Below, one piece after another: positions 47,802 through 57,160 of a DNA stretch of 64,000 nt; within the stretch, counting starts at the first letter, position 1, and each line of letters begins with the position of its first letter. The translations under genes were made by a program, and so were the position numbers. The stretch lies in NCBI RefSeq assembly GCF_000317025.1, contig NC_019689.1, positions 3,736,024 through 3,800,023 on the forward strand, written 5' to 3'. The notes under the pieces are model-generated. The model did no database searches. It had not been told where the DNA came from and saw nothing but the letters and a program-made list of their open reading frames with translations. The stretch comes from Pleurocapsa sp. PCC 7327. GTDB lineage: Bacteria; Cyanobacteriota; Cyanobacteriia; Cyanobacteriales; Microcystaceae.

Positions 47802-47908
47802 ATATCAAATCTGGTTAGACAACCACAAAAAATAGGAGTGCGACCATCTCGATCGCGATCTGTGAGCTGCGCACTACTATATTATGGCTAATTAAACGGA
47901 TTTGATAT
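47802..47908. repeat. 107-bp MITE-like element with terminal inverted repeats
   Basis: ATATCAAATCTGGTTAG at the left and CTAATTAAACGGATTTGATAT at the right are imperfect inverted ends, with a perfect outer 10 bp. The interior has no reading frame. This resembles small palindromic intergenic elements found scattered in cyanobacteria. Confidence 0.6.
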
Positions 47909-47968
47909 TAAGCTAAATCCCTTCACTGCCTAACTATATCTTGGCTCGATATCAAATAAGCCAAACTA

Positions 47969-48916
47969 TTAATACACTGTTTGAATCCATTCCCATTGTT
48001 GCGTCAATCCTTCAATTAAGGAGACTTTAGGAGACCATCCTAAAAGCGCTTTTGCCTTGGAAACATCTGCTCCGGTGTGACGAGCATCTCCTCTAGCCGT
48101 CTCCAAATAGTTTCTTTGAATCGGAATTGCTGCGATCGCTTCAATCTTATCCAACATATCAGCCAATACAACTCTACTACCGCCGCCGATATTGAAAGCT
48201 TCGCCAATAGCATCTGGAACGGTTGCTGCCGCTAGATTTGCTGCTACTACATCGCTGACAAAGGTAAAATCTCGCGTTTGTTGTCCGTCTCCATAAATCG
48301 GAATTGGCGCACCTACCATTGCTGCTTTAAAAAATTTATGAAATGCCATATCGGGACGTTGGCGAGGTCCGTAGACGCTAAAGTAGCGAAGGGCTGTCAC
48401 TGGGACTTGAAAATTTCGGTAGTATAAAAAACATAAATATTCTGCTGCCAATTTAGTAATGCCATAGGGGGAAGTAGGCTGAGGACAAATTGATTCTGGA
48501 GTCGGCAGGGTTTCTGCATTCCCGTAGATCGACGAGCTAGAGGCAAATACCAGTCGCTTAAGGGATTTGGACTCTTTGGCAGCTTCTAAAATAATTTGAG
48601 TAGCGTTAATGTTGCGTTCTGTATAGTGACGGAAACTTTCGCCCCAGCTTGCCCGTACTCCAGCCTGAGCTGCCTGATGATAGAGGGTTTCTGCGTTCGC
48701 CAACAGTTCTTGCCAATTCAACTCATGAATCGACCCTTCTATTAACTCAAAAGAAGAGTAACTCTCAAGAGATGAAATATTTCTACGCTTAAAGCTAGGC
48801 TCGTAGTAATCATTAAATTCATCAATGCCGATTACTCTCTCCCCTTGTTTGAGTAATGCTTCAGCTAGGTGCGAGCCGATAAAACCCGCGACTCCAGTTA
48901 CTATCGAAGTTGTCAT
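47969..48916 (-). CDS. NAD-dependent sugar-nucleotide epimerase/dehydratase
   Basis: The 315-residue extended SDR protein has the NAD-binding TGVAGFIGSHL, the catalytic SSSIYG serine and the YGITK tyrosine-lysine pair. The motif RYFSVYGPRQRPDMAF and its length fit UDP-glucose/UDP-glucuronate 4-epimerase-type enzymes. The exact substrate is open. It is divergent from the polysaccharide genes that follow and probably supplies a sugar nucleotide to them. Confidence 0.88.
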   Translation of the reverse strand: MTTSIVTGVAGFIGSHLAEALLKQGERVIGIDEFNDYYEPSFKRRNISSLESYSSFELIEGSIHELNWQELLANAETLYHQAAQAGVRASWGESFRHYTERNINATQIILEAAKESKSLKRLVFASSSSIYGNAETLPTPESICPQPTSPYGITKLAAEYLCFLYYRNFQVPVTALRYFSVYGPRQRPDMAFHKFFKAAMVGAPIPIYGDGQQTRDFTFVSDVVAANLAAATVPDAIGEAFNIGGGSRVVLADMLDKIEAIAAIPIQRNYLETARGDARHTGADVSKAKALLGWSPKVSLIEGLTQQWEWIQTVY

Positions 48917-49275
48917 AAGGCTAAAAAAGATAAATAAAAATTTTAACTCACCCTACCTAATTTCTGGATATAATTTCAGGCAATTGGCTGTAAATGTTTG
49001 CTAATTATATCCTAACGATCGCGATCGCAGAAGTTTTAGATTTCTCGCATTCAAACCAAAGTTCAGAATTTTTCAAGAATCTAAAGCTTTTTTCTGGTGG
49101 TGATATTCTAAATGACGCGCAGCTCAAATTTCTACATCTTTAGACCGATGTGTTTTTTTTGACCGAAGTAGTAAAAATATAACCAACTGCAAAAATTTTA
49201 AGCGAGCAGCACAATTTATAGAACGTAAATACCGATGGCTTGTGACATTAATTATTCGGATCGAACAACTAAGTT
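48917..49275. other. Divergent intergenic region, no gene seen
   Basis: AT-rich space between the epimerase and glycosyltransferase starts. It should contain promoters for both directions. I see no convincing repeat, RNA gene or long inverted repeat, apart from GATCGCGATCGC-type palindromes. Confidence 0.5.
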
Positions 49276-50550
49276 ATGAAAATTGCATTTATTGTTAGCC
49301 ATTTTCCAGTTTTATCGGAAACGTTTATTTTAAATCAAATTGTCGGCTTACTCGATCGCGGATATGAAGTTGATATTTATGCAGACCAAGTAGGTGACAG
49401 TTATAAAATCCATCCAGAGGTAGAAAAATATCGCCTCCTAGAACGAACCTACTATTGGCCTCAAATCCCAAACAATCTCTGGTGGCGGTTATTTAAAGGA
49501 ATGGGATTGTTGTTAGCAAACGGCTATAAAGACCTCAGGTTGTTTATGCGATCGCTTAACTTTACTAAATATGGCAAGCAAGCTTTCTCCTTATATTTAC
49601 TCTACACGGCAACTCCTTTACTGAAAAAAACATACGACATCATCCATTGTCAGTTTGGAACGCAGAGCTTCAGAGGAATGGCATTTCGTGTTATGAACTC
49701 TCCCGGCAGCAAGCTTATTGTAGCATTTCGCGGCTACGATCTCTCTGAGATGCTTCAAAGAAAAGGATCTCGCGTTTACGACGAATTATTTCAAGAAGGA
49801 GATTGTTTTTTACCCAATTGCGACTATTTAAAGCAGCTAGTTCTCAAGCTCGGTTGCAGCGAACAAAAAGTTATCGTGCATCGGTCGGGAATCGATTGCC
49901 GTCGGTTTTTCTTTACCCCGCGTCACTTGCCCTTAGATGGTCGGGTTCGGATTGTCACCATCGGTCGTTTCGTCGAAAAAAAAGGTATAGAATATGGCAT
50001 TCGTGCCTTTGCCAAGATTGCTCAAGTCAATCAAAATATTGAGTACAACATTATTGGCGACGGAGCTTTGCGGCAAAAATTACAGCAACTCATTGAGGAA
50101 CTAAATGTGAGTGAAAAAGTGAAGCTGCTGGGTTGGAAACATCAGGAAGAGTGTATTAAAATTCTGAACGACTCGCACATTCTCATCGCAGTGAGCGTGA
50201 CGGGTAAAGACGGCGATCGAGAAGGTATTCCCAATGTCCTAAAAGAAGCAATGGCAATGGGTTTGCCAGTCATCAGCACTTTCCACGCAGGTATTCCCGA
50301 ACTGGTCGAAGATGGGATTTCAGGCTTTCTAGTCTCAGAGTGCGATGTAGATGCCACAGCCGAGAAGTTAGGCTACCTAATCGAGCATCCAGAAGTCTGG
50401 TCTGAAATGGGTCGAGCTGGTCGCGCGCATGTAGAAAAATATTTTGACACGCACGCACTTAACAATGAGCTAGTAAAAATTTACCAGCAATTACTAAGCT
50501 CAGAGGAGAGCCAGCAATTAATGCAAGAATATCCCGTGAGTCAAGGATGA
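49276..50550 (+). CDS. Glycosyltransferase, GT4 family
   Basis: The 424-residue GT-B enzyme has an acceptor-side N-domain beginning MKIAFIVSHFPVLSETFI and a donor-binding C-domain with IGRFVEKKGIEYGIRAF and the nucleotide-sugar region REGIPNVLKEAMAMGLPVIS (E-x7-E). It resembles the WcaL/colanic-acid type glycosyltransferases. It begins the export operon. Confidence 0.88.
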   Translation: MKIAFIVSHFPVLSETFILNQIVGLLDRGYEVDIYADQVGDSYKIHPEVEKYRLLERTYYWPQIPNNLWWRLFKGMGLLLANGYKDLRLFMRSLNFTKYGKQAFSLYLLYTATPLLKKTYDIIHCQFGTQSFRGMAFRVMNSPGSKLIVAFRGYDLSEMLQRKGSRVYDELFQEGDCFLPNCDYLKQLVLKLGCSEQKVIVHRSGIDCRRFFFTPRHLPLDGRVRIVTIGRFVEKKGIEYGIRAFAKIAQVNQNIEYNIIGDGALRQKLQQLIEELNVSEKVKLLGWKHQEECIKILNDSHILIAVSVTGKDGDREGIPNVLKEAMAMGLPVISTFHAGIPELVEDGISGFLVSECDVDATAEKLGYLIEHPEVWSEMGRAGRAHVEKYFDTHALNNELVKIYQQLLSSEESQQLMQEYPVSQG

Positions 50551-50581
50551 AAAATTTGCAGTCAAAAGAGAGGATTTTCGG

Positions 50582-51427
50582 ATGCCGCCTGAGATAGTTC
50601 ACACGCCTGAGAGCTTGCTCAGACATCCAGTTCAACTCTTTAAACAGATGTGGCGAGACTTGCTCGCTTCTCGCGAACTCGCTTGGCGACTCATGGTGCG
50701 AGATCTCAAAGCTCAGTACCGTCAGTCATTTTTGGGGATTGCCTGGGCATTTTTACCGCCAATCTTTATGGCAGCCGGATTTACGCTTGCGAATGATGCC
50801 AAGGTTATCAGCGTGAGCGCTACAGATATACCCTATCCAGCTTATGTAATGTTTAGCACGGCACTTTGGCAGACTTTTGTGGAAGCGTTAAATGGTCCCG
50901 TGCAAGCGGTGACATTGGCGAAACCAATGCTGTCCAGAGTCAATTTTCCGCGAGAAGCAATTATTTTAGCCAAGTTAGGCGAGGTGTTTTTCAACTTTGC
51001 CATCAAGCTGATTCTAATTGTGGCACTATTTGTCTGGTTTAGGGTTCCAGTTAGTTGGACGGTAATTTTGGCTCCTGTGGCACTGATTCATTTAATTATG
51101 CTGGGGACATTAATTGGTATGCTACTCTCTCCACTAGGAGCTTTATATCAAGACGTGTCAAAGGGAATAACGATGGCGACGGGATTCTGGCTGTTTTTGA
51201 CTCCTGTCATTTATCCGGTGCCAAGCCAGGGAACTTTTGGAGTGTTAGTAAAACTGAATCCTGTCACCCCTCTGCTAGTAACAACGCGCGAGTTGGCAAC
51301 AACCGGAGTCGTCTCAGAACCATTAGGATTTTGGATAGTAAGTATTATGACCATCGTTGGCTTAGTGCTAACATGGATTGCCTTTCGCCTAGCGCTACCT
51401 TACGTTATTGAGAGGATAAGTTCATAA
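50582..51427 (+). CDS. Polysaccharide ABC exporter permease (Wzm-type)
   Basis: The 281-residue ABC-2 family membrane protein has six predicted spans. The N-terminal amphipathic region LAWRLMVRDLKAQYRQSFLG is typical of Wzm/KpsM/TagG-type permeases for polysaccharides. Its stop overlaps the start of the ATPase gene, so the two subunits are coupled. Confidence 0.9.
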   Translation: MPPEIVHTPESLLRHPVQLFKQMWRDLLASRELAWRLMVRDLKAQYRQSFLGIAWAFLPPIFMAAGFTLANDAKVISVSATDIPYPAYVMFSTALWQTFVEALNGPVQAVTLAKPMLSRVNFPREAIILAKLGEVFFNFAIKLILIVALFVWFRVPVSWTVILAPVALIHLIMLGTLIGMLLSPLGALYQDVSKGITMATGFWLFLTPVIYPVPSQGTFGVLVKLNPVTPLLVTTRELATTGVVSEPLGFWIVSIMTIVGLVLTWIAFRLALPYVIERISS

Positions 51428-52713
51428 TGCTAAATGAGATTCAAGATAGACAAATTGACGCTCAGCCTGAAAATGCAGACATAGTTATCTCTGTTGAAAA
51501 TATTTCTAAAAAGTTTTGCCGAGATTTGAGAAAGTCTCTATTTTATGGGGTTCTAGACATTGCTACAGATTTAGTTGGGGGTCGAAGAAAAAGCGATCGC
51601 TTGCGAAAGGGTGAGTTTTGGGCATTAAAAGACGTTAGCTTTCAACTGCGGCGAGGTGAAGCACTAGGCTTAGTTGGAGCCAACGGTGCAGGTAAAAGTA
51701 CGCTCCTGCGTATTATTAGCGGACTAATTAAGCCAGATACTGGTCGGGTTAGAGTGAGAGGTCGATTGGCTCCGCTAATTGCGCTAGGAGCGGGATTTAA
51801 TCCAATTTTGACGGGAAGAGAAAATGTTTATGCCAACATGTCGATTTTGGGTTTATCTACTAAAGAAATTAATGAAAGATTTGATGCGGTTGTCGATTTT
51901 GCGGAAATTGGGGAGGCGATCGACGCACCAGTGCAGAGCTATAGTTCTGGAATGTCGGCACGGTTGGGGTTTGCCAGCGCCATTCATACACAGCCAGATA
52001 TTCTTTTAATCGATGAAGTTTTGGCTGTGGGAGATATTAAATTTAAGGCTAAATGTTATCGCAGGCTACATGAGCTAAACCAACAAGGCGTGTCTTTTAT
52101 CTTAGTTAATCACAACACGCAGGCTATTTTAAATGTATGCGACTCTGCAATTTATCTATCAAAAGGTCAACTGGTTGCTTTCGGGGATACAGGGACAATT
52201 CTCAATCAGTATGAAAAAGATTTATTTTTAGAAGGGAGGGAAAACACGCCAGGAGTTTTGTATTTACCAAAAAAGTTAGAACATGAGAGTTTAGGTTTGG
52301 ATTTAATTTCAATTTATTTCAAATCTCTTGAAGGTGATATTGTCGAATCGATTATTAGTGGCGAACCCATCGTTTTCTGCGTAAATTTCCGCGCTCATAA
52401 AAAATTTAGTGATGTTAATGTTCACTTAAAAATTACAGAATTACGCAAACAAGGCAATCCAATTTTATTTTTAAGTAATAAAAATGATGGAAAATCTTTT
52501 GAAGTAGGGATAGGAGAGCATGAAATCCAGCTTAAAATTCCTTATCTAAGCTTAGTACCTGGTGCATATATTATGAGCATTAAGCTTAAAGAAGGAGCGC
52601 TAGGCACTCTTGATTTGGTTGAATCTTTTAAGTTTACTGTTAAATCAGATATTAATATGGGAATAAGTTTAATTAATCAACAAAGGTCGTGGGAAATTGC
52701 GAGCAAACAATAA
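51427..52713 (+). CDS. Polysaccharide ABC exporter ATPase (Wzt-type)
   Basis: The 428-residue ATPase has Walker A GANGAGKST, signature YSSGMSARLGFA and Walker B ILLIDEVLAVGD. After about residue 275 follows a C-terminal beta-sandwich domain (Wzt-C type), which in O-antigen exporters recognises the capped glycan end. So export of a finished, capped polysaccharide is likely. Confidence 0.92.
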   Translation: MLNEIQDRQIDAQPENADIVISVENISKKFCRDLRKSLFYGVLDIATDLVGGRRKSDRLRKGEFWALKDVSFQLRRGEALGLVGANGAGKSTLLRIISGLIKPDTGRVRVRGRLAPLIALGAGFNPILTGRENVYANMSILGLSTKEINERFDAVVDFAEIGEAIDAPVQSYSSGMSARLGFASAIHTQPDILLIDEVLAVGDIKFKAKCYRRLHELNQQGVSFILVNHNTQAILNVCDSAIYLSKGQLVAFGDTGTILNQYEKDLFLEGRENTPGVLYLPKKLEHESLGLDLISIYFKSLEGDIVESIISGEPIVFCVNFRAHKKFSDVNVHLKITELRKQGNPILFLSNKNDGKSFEVGIGEHEIQLKIPYLSLVPGAYIMSIKLKEGALGTLDLVESFKFTVKSDINMGISLINQQRSWEIASKQ

Positions 52714-52716
52714 AGA

Positions 52717-53688
52717 ATGATTAATTCTCAAAGTTCTAATTTTAAAGGACGAGTAGTTTTTGCTATTGGTACGGGTCGCTGTGGCACTGAATTTATTTCT
52801 AGGGTTATCAATTTAGAACCAAATGTTTCTTCAGTTCACGAACGAAATCCGTTGAATGAAACCTTTCATCGCTACTGTAAGTGGTATGGTTTACCAGTGG
52901 ATAGCGAGGGATTTTTACAGACAAAAGAAGGCGAGATTCAACAAGATTTAGAAAATCATTTCTTTTCCTTTGAGGCAAGCGCTCATCTTTCTCTTTCTAT
53001 CCAGGAACTATACGATCGCTTTAATGCCAAGTTTCTTCTGTTAATACGCTCTCCAGAGCGAGTCGTTAATTCCTATTTACAAAAAGGATGGTATGAAAAA
53101 CCTGTAATACGAGCCAATCCCAATCTGGCACCGGGCTATCAGGATTACTGCACGTCTTTTCATCACTCTCTAGGACGAATTATGCCCTCTGGAGAGAAGT
53201 TCCTGCAATGGAACCAAATGAGCCGCATCGGAAAAATTGCTTGGTACTGGAATGCACTTAATGCTAGAGTTCTCGAACAGTTTGAGCGCATCCCAGAAAC
53301 TCACTGGCGTATAGAAAAGCTTGAAGATTTGTCCTACAGCCGCTATCTAGAAATTGCCGAGTTTTTTGGCTTTCAGTCGGCGATCGCGCCGGAAATATAC
53401 GAGCAATTATCGCTACGCCGACCCAACGCTAAATCTCGCGTTCCTACTATTGCTACCTGGAATAGTACTGAGATTAGTGAGTTTGAGGCAGAGGTAGAGC
53501 CGATGGCTAAAAGGTTTGGTTACGAATACAAGGTGAATCATTTACCCATTCCCCAGCCACAACAAGATTCAACAGAGCAAACCTCATTAAGCCAGTTAGG
53601 ACATCGCACTAAGAAGTTGGCAGTGAGTGCACTCAAGAGTATCGGTCATACCTTAATGCCCAATGCGAGGCAGGAGAAGAAGGATTAA
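52717..53688 (+). CDS. Sulfotransferase-family protein
   Basis: The 323-residue protein has the PAPS 5'-phosphosulfate loop VVFAIGTGRCGTEFISR and a 3'-phosphate motif LLLIRSPERVVNSYLQKGWY. It follows the ABC ATPase by 3 bases. It probably sulfates the exported glycan. The C-terminal 50 residues are polar and basic without assigned function. Confidence 0.8.
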   Translation: MINSQSSNFKGRVVFAIGTGRCGTEFISRVINLEPNVSSVHERNPLNETFHRYCKWYGLPVDSEGFLQTKEGEIQQDLENHFFSFEASAHLSLSIQELYDRFNAKFLLLIRSPERVVNSYLQKGWYEKPVIRANPNLAPGYQDYCTSFHHSLGRIMPSGEKFLQWNQMSRIGKIAWYWNALNARVLEQFERIPETHWRIEKLEDLSYSRYLEIAEFFGFQSAIAPEIYEQLSLRRPNAKSRVPTIATWNSTEISEFEAEVEPMAKRFGYEYKVNHLPIPQPQQDSTEQTSLSQLGHRTKKLAVSALKSIGHTLMPNARQEKKD

Positions 53689-53793
53689 AGGATTAGATAT
53701 AGCGATCGTCGCGCATTTTTCCCTTTTAGACTTTTGTACAAACACGATATCTAGCGGCTCTACCAAACTTTTCTTTTCGAGCGAGAAAGTAAT

Positions 53794-55026
53794 ATGGCAA
53801 CCTTAAAATCCCTGCTTTATTTGTCTAATGGCAACTTACCTTCAAAAATGGCTCATACCATACAAGTTGTTAAGATGGCGCAAGCCTTATCTCAGCAGCT
53901 CGACAATTTTGAGTTAGTGACAGGTGGCGATCTTCGATCGGCTTTAACGGGGATGGATGGCGAATTTCAAAATTGGTATGGCTTACATCGCCATTTTAAG
54001 CTAGTACGCTTGCCAACACACGTTAAGGTAAAGTATCCTTTTCCCCAAGATTATCAAAGTTACAGATATTTTAAGTTAGCGGTATTGTATGCTTGCCTGA
54101 AATCTCCTTCCTTGGTGTTTACTCGCTCGACTCTAATTGCCGATCGCTTGCTAAAGATTGGCGTACCCGTTCTCTGGGAAAAGCACGAACTAATCGACGA
54201 CAATTCTGCTAGCCGCAAATTTTTTGCTGACAAAAACTTGATCGGTTTCGTTACCATATCGCAACGATTAGCCGATCGCTGTATCAACTATGGTCTCAGT
54301 CCCGAAAAGGCATTGGTCGCTCATAGCGGCGTGGATGTGCAAAGTTTTCTTCCCTACCAAGAAAAACATTTGGCTCGCCAAAAGCTATCCCTTCCTCAAG
54401 CTGAAAAAATCATCTTATACTCCGGTCACTTGTACGAATACAAAGGAATTCCAACGCTTCTGGAGACTGCCCGCATGATGCCAGAATGCCGATTTGTTTT
54501 GGTAGGAGGATGGGTTGAGGATATCGATCGCGTCAAACAAGAGTGTAACAAACTTAATTTACATAACGTACAGCTTGTCGGTCACGTAACGCAAACCGAG
54601 TTGGCATCATATTTATATGCGGCAGATATCTTAATCGTTCCGACGAGTAAGTACTGGCATTTAGGCGAAACCACCAGTCCTCTCAAACTATTTGAATATA
54701 TGGTCGTTAAAAGACCGATTGTTGCTTCGGCTTTACCGACTATTATGACAGTATTGCGCGATCGCGAAAACGCTTTGCTAGCAGAGCCTGACGAACCGCT
54801 TTCCTTCAAAGACGCGATCGCGAATTTATTGGAGAACCCTATTCTTGCAAATAATATTGCCGAACGTGCTTTCCAAGAGGTACAAAACTTTACTTGGGAT
54901 AAGCGAGCCAAGCGCATCGTAGAATTTTCAGCAGAAAGGCTAAAAGAAGTCGATCGAGACACAGCTAACCTTGGGAAAAACTTGATTAGATATCTCCAAC
55001 AAAACGTGAGAGCGGCTTTTACGTGA
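53794..55026 (+). CDS. Glycosyltransferase, GT4 family
   Basis: The 410-residue GT-B enzyme has IILYSGHLYEYKGIPTLLET in the C-domain and TSPLKLFEYMVVKRPIVAS in the donor site. It is a diverged paralogue of the next gene: both share VKMAQ near the N-terminus, LVGG-x(0,1)-EDIDR and the HLY-YKGIPT-LETA stretch. Confidence 0.87.
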   Translation: MATLKSLLYLSNGNLPSKMAHTIQVVKMAQALSQQLDNFELVTGGDLRSALTGMDGEFQNWYGLHRHFKLVRLPTHVKVKYPFPQDYQSYRYFKLAVLYACLKSPSLVFTRSTLIADRLLKIGVPVLWEKHELIDDNSASRKFFADKNLIGFVTISQRLADRCINYGLSPEKALVAHSGVDVQSFLPYQEKHLARQKLSLPQAEKIILYSGHLYEYKGIPTLLETARMMPECRFVLVGGWVEDIDRVKQECNKLNLHNVQLVGHVTQTELASYLYAADILIVPTSKYWHLGETTSPLKLFEYMVVKRPIVASALPTIMTVLRDRENALLAEPDEPLSFKDAIANLLENPILANNIAERAFQEVQNFTWDKRAKRIVEFSAERLKEVDRDTANLGKNLIRYLQQNVRAAFT

Positions 55027-55077
55027 AATAAGTCGCTCTTCCCTGAAATTTTCCTTTTTGTTTTGAGACCAATAGCC

Positions 55078-56223
55078 ATGCGAATCCTTGTTGCTAGTAT
55101 CTTTGAAGCCTCATCTCAGAAAGCTCACGTTATTAATACGGTTAAGATGGCTCAGGGCTTTGCTAGGCTAGGGCATGAAGTTACCATTATCTGCTGCCAA
55201 GCACCAGAGGGTGCGGTATCGCCCGACAAACTGGCTAAAATATACGGGCTAACGGAACCATTGCGCTGGGTGCAATTGCCAAAGAAAATTTTAGGTTACA
55301 AGATTAACGAATATAGGTGGTTTGCTCTACTAGCTTTACCCTTTGTACTTCAGATTCGACCCGATTTAGTTTACGCCCGTAACGATGGCTATCCCGGATT
55401 AACCGTAACCAGTAAATACGGAATCCCAACTGTTGCTGAAAGCCACGCACATGTGGGCACCAACACAATTCCCTTCCTGCGTCTGGTAGAACTCACCCGC
55501 GATCGTGCTTTCCTCGTGTGGGTAACGATATCCCATCGTCTGGTTGACTACTACCATTCTCTGGGCGTGCCTAAAGATAAGCTAATCGTACTCTGTGATG
55601 CAGTCGATCTAAAATTTTTCCAGCGCCCAGAACATTTGCCACCGAGTCCTTATTCAGGAAATCGGGCAAATGTAGCGTATGTCGGGCACCTATACGATTA
55701 CAAAGGGATTCCCACAGTCCTAGAAACCGCAGCCAAGCTACCCGACATACACTTTCATTTAGTAGGCGGATTGCCAGAGGATATTGATAGGCAACAAAAA
55801 CGAGCGCAGGAACTTCAGTTAGATAATGTCACTTTCCACGGACTCCAGCCACAAGTAGAACTGCCAAAGTTTCTCTGGCATGCAGATGTCTTGCTTCTTC
55901 CCCCTTCGCAACACCATCCGAGTGCTGCTTGGACGAGTCCTGTCAAGTTAGGCGAGTATTTGGCATCTGGCACTCCGATAGTCGCTACCGAGATCCTGGC
56001 TTTAAGAGACTGGTTAACCGACGATGACGTTGAATTTGTCGAACCCGACAATCCCGAAGCGCTTGCTAAGGGGATTGCGCACCTGTTATCTAATCAGCAA
56101 CGAGCCGAACAGCTTCGAGTATCTGGACTTGCTAAGGCTCAAGAGCTATCCTACGAAAAAAGAGCGCAAGCAATTCTTAAGTACTACAAAAAAGATACTT
56201 CATCGCTAAAACAAAGATTTTGA
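55078..56223 (+). CDS. Glycosyltransferase, GT4 family
   Basis: The 381-residue enzyme starts at ATG 55078 (MRILVASIFEASSQKAHVIN); an in-frame TTG five codons upstream is rejected. The C-domain has VAYVGHLYDYKGIPTVLETA and TSPVKLGEYLASGTPIVATE. It is tandem with the preceding homologue, perhaps adding a related sugar. Confidence 0.87.
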   Translation: MRILVASIFEASSQKAHVINTVKMAQGFARLGHEVTIICCQAPEGAVSPDKLAKIYGLTEPLRWVQLPKKILGYKINEYRWFALLALPFVLQIRPDLVYARNDGYPGLTVTSKYGIPTVAESHAHVGTNTIPFLRLVELTRDRAFLVWVTISHRLVDYYHSLGVPKDKLIVLCDAVDLKFFQRPEHLPPSPYSGNRANVAYVGHLYDYKGIPTVLETAAKLPDIHFHLVGGLPEDIDRQQKRAQELQLDNVTFHGLQPQVELPKFLWHADVLLLPPSQHHPSAAWTSPVKLGEYLASGTPIVATEILALRDWLTDDDVEFVEPDNPEALAKGIAHLLSNQQRAEQLRVSGLAKAQELSYEKRAQAILKYYKKDTSSLKQRF

Positions 56224-56292
56224 AGATAGGTAATCTGCTACTCTTTGTTTGAGATTAATATCCTAAATGATTACTTTATAGGAATTTTGAAT

Positions 56293-57090
56293 ATGAACAA
56301 ACCTTTTTTAACAGAAAAAATCAAAAACGTAATAAAAATAATAGCACCAGAGAAACCGAAGATATTTTTCATGCATATTCCTAAAACAGGAGGAATTTCG
56401 GTAGATAATGCGATCGCTCGGTTTTACAAAAGAAGCTCTTACAATGTCGATCCTGCTTTTTCAAAAACAGCTTCAAAAATACTATGCAACCCTGAAAATG
56501 TTTCGAGTCGAGACTATAACATGTTCGTCTTTAGACAGTATTTAGCCCTTCATGAAATGGTAAAAGGAACAAAATATATTAGCGGTCACGTGCGTTTTAA
56601 TTTAGATATCTGGAATGCTTATCATAGTCAATATGCTTATATAACTATTTTAAGAAATCCTATAAAAAGATATATTTCTCAATATTTTTATGATGCTTTT
56701 AAAAAAGACGAGCATGCAAGAGTAAGTGAAGACTTGCCAAATTATCTTAGATCGAATAAAGGAAAAGAAAGAGGTCATACCTATATTAACTATCTCAGCA
56801 ATGCTTGGCCTCAAGAGAATTGTAGCGTTCAAGAAAAACTTAAATTAGCAAAAGATAATTTAGATAAATTTCAGTTGGTTGGTTTTTTGGAGCAGATCGA
56901 TGTTTTTATTGAAAGATTTAAAAATCAATTTGGATTGAGTTTAAGAATCCCTCACAAAAATAAAAATCCCATTTCTCGTCCACAGGTAGACGACAAGATG
57001 ATTCAACAGATTGAGGAGGTATGCGAACCCGACATAGAACTTTATGAGTATGCTAAAAAGAAGTCTCTTTCAGAGATGCTGTCGCTGTGA
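56293..57090 (+). CDS. Sulfotransferase family 2-type protein
   Basis: The 265-residue protein has FFMHIPKTGGISVDNAI (PAPS 5' loop of the heparan-sulfate 2-O-sulfotransferase-like family) and ITILRNPIKRYISQYFY (3' loop). The start is ATG 56293 with TAGGA upstream; an in-frame TTG 16 codons earlier is less likely. Its base composition is clearly more AT-rich than its neighbours, which hints at separate acquisition. Confidence 0.82.
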   Translation: MNKPFLTEKIKNVIKIIAPEKPKIFFMHIPKTGGISVDNAIARFYKRSSYNVDPAFSKTASKILCNPENVSSRDYNMFVFRQYLALHEMVKGTKYISGHVRFNLDIWNAYHSQYAYITILRNPIKRYISQYFYDAFKKDEHARVSEDLPNYLRSNKGKERGHTYINYLSNAWPQENCSVQEKLKLAKDNLDKFQLVGFLEQIDVFIERFKNQFGLSLRIPHKNKNPISRPQVDDKMIQQIEEVCEPDIELYEYAKKKSLSEMLSL

Positions 57091-57160
57091 CTAATGCGAT
57101 CGCCTTAAAATTTCATGGGATAATAGAGTTTGCTGGCGAGTTAAGTCCCTGAGAAATTCC

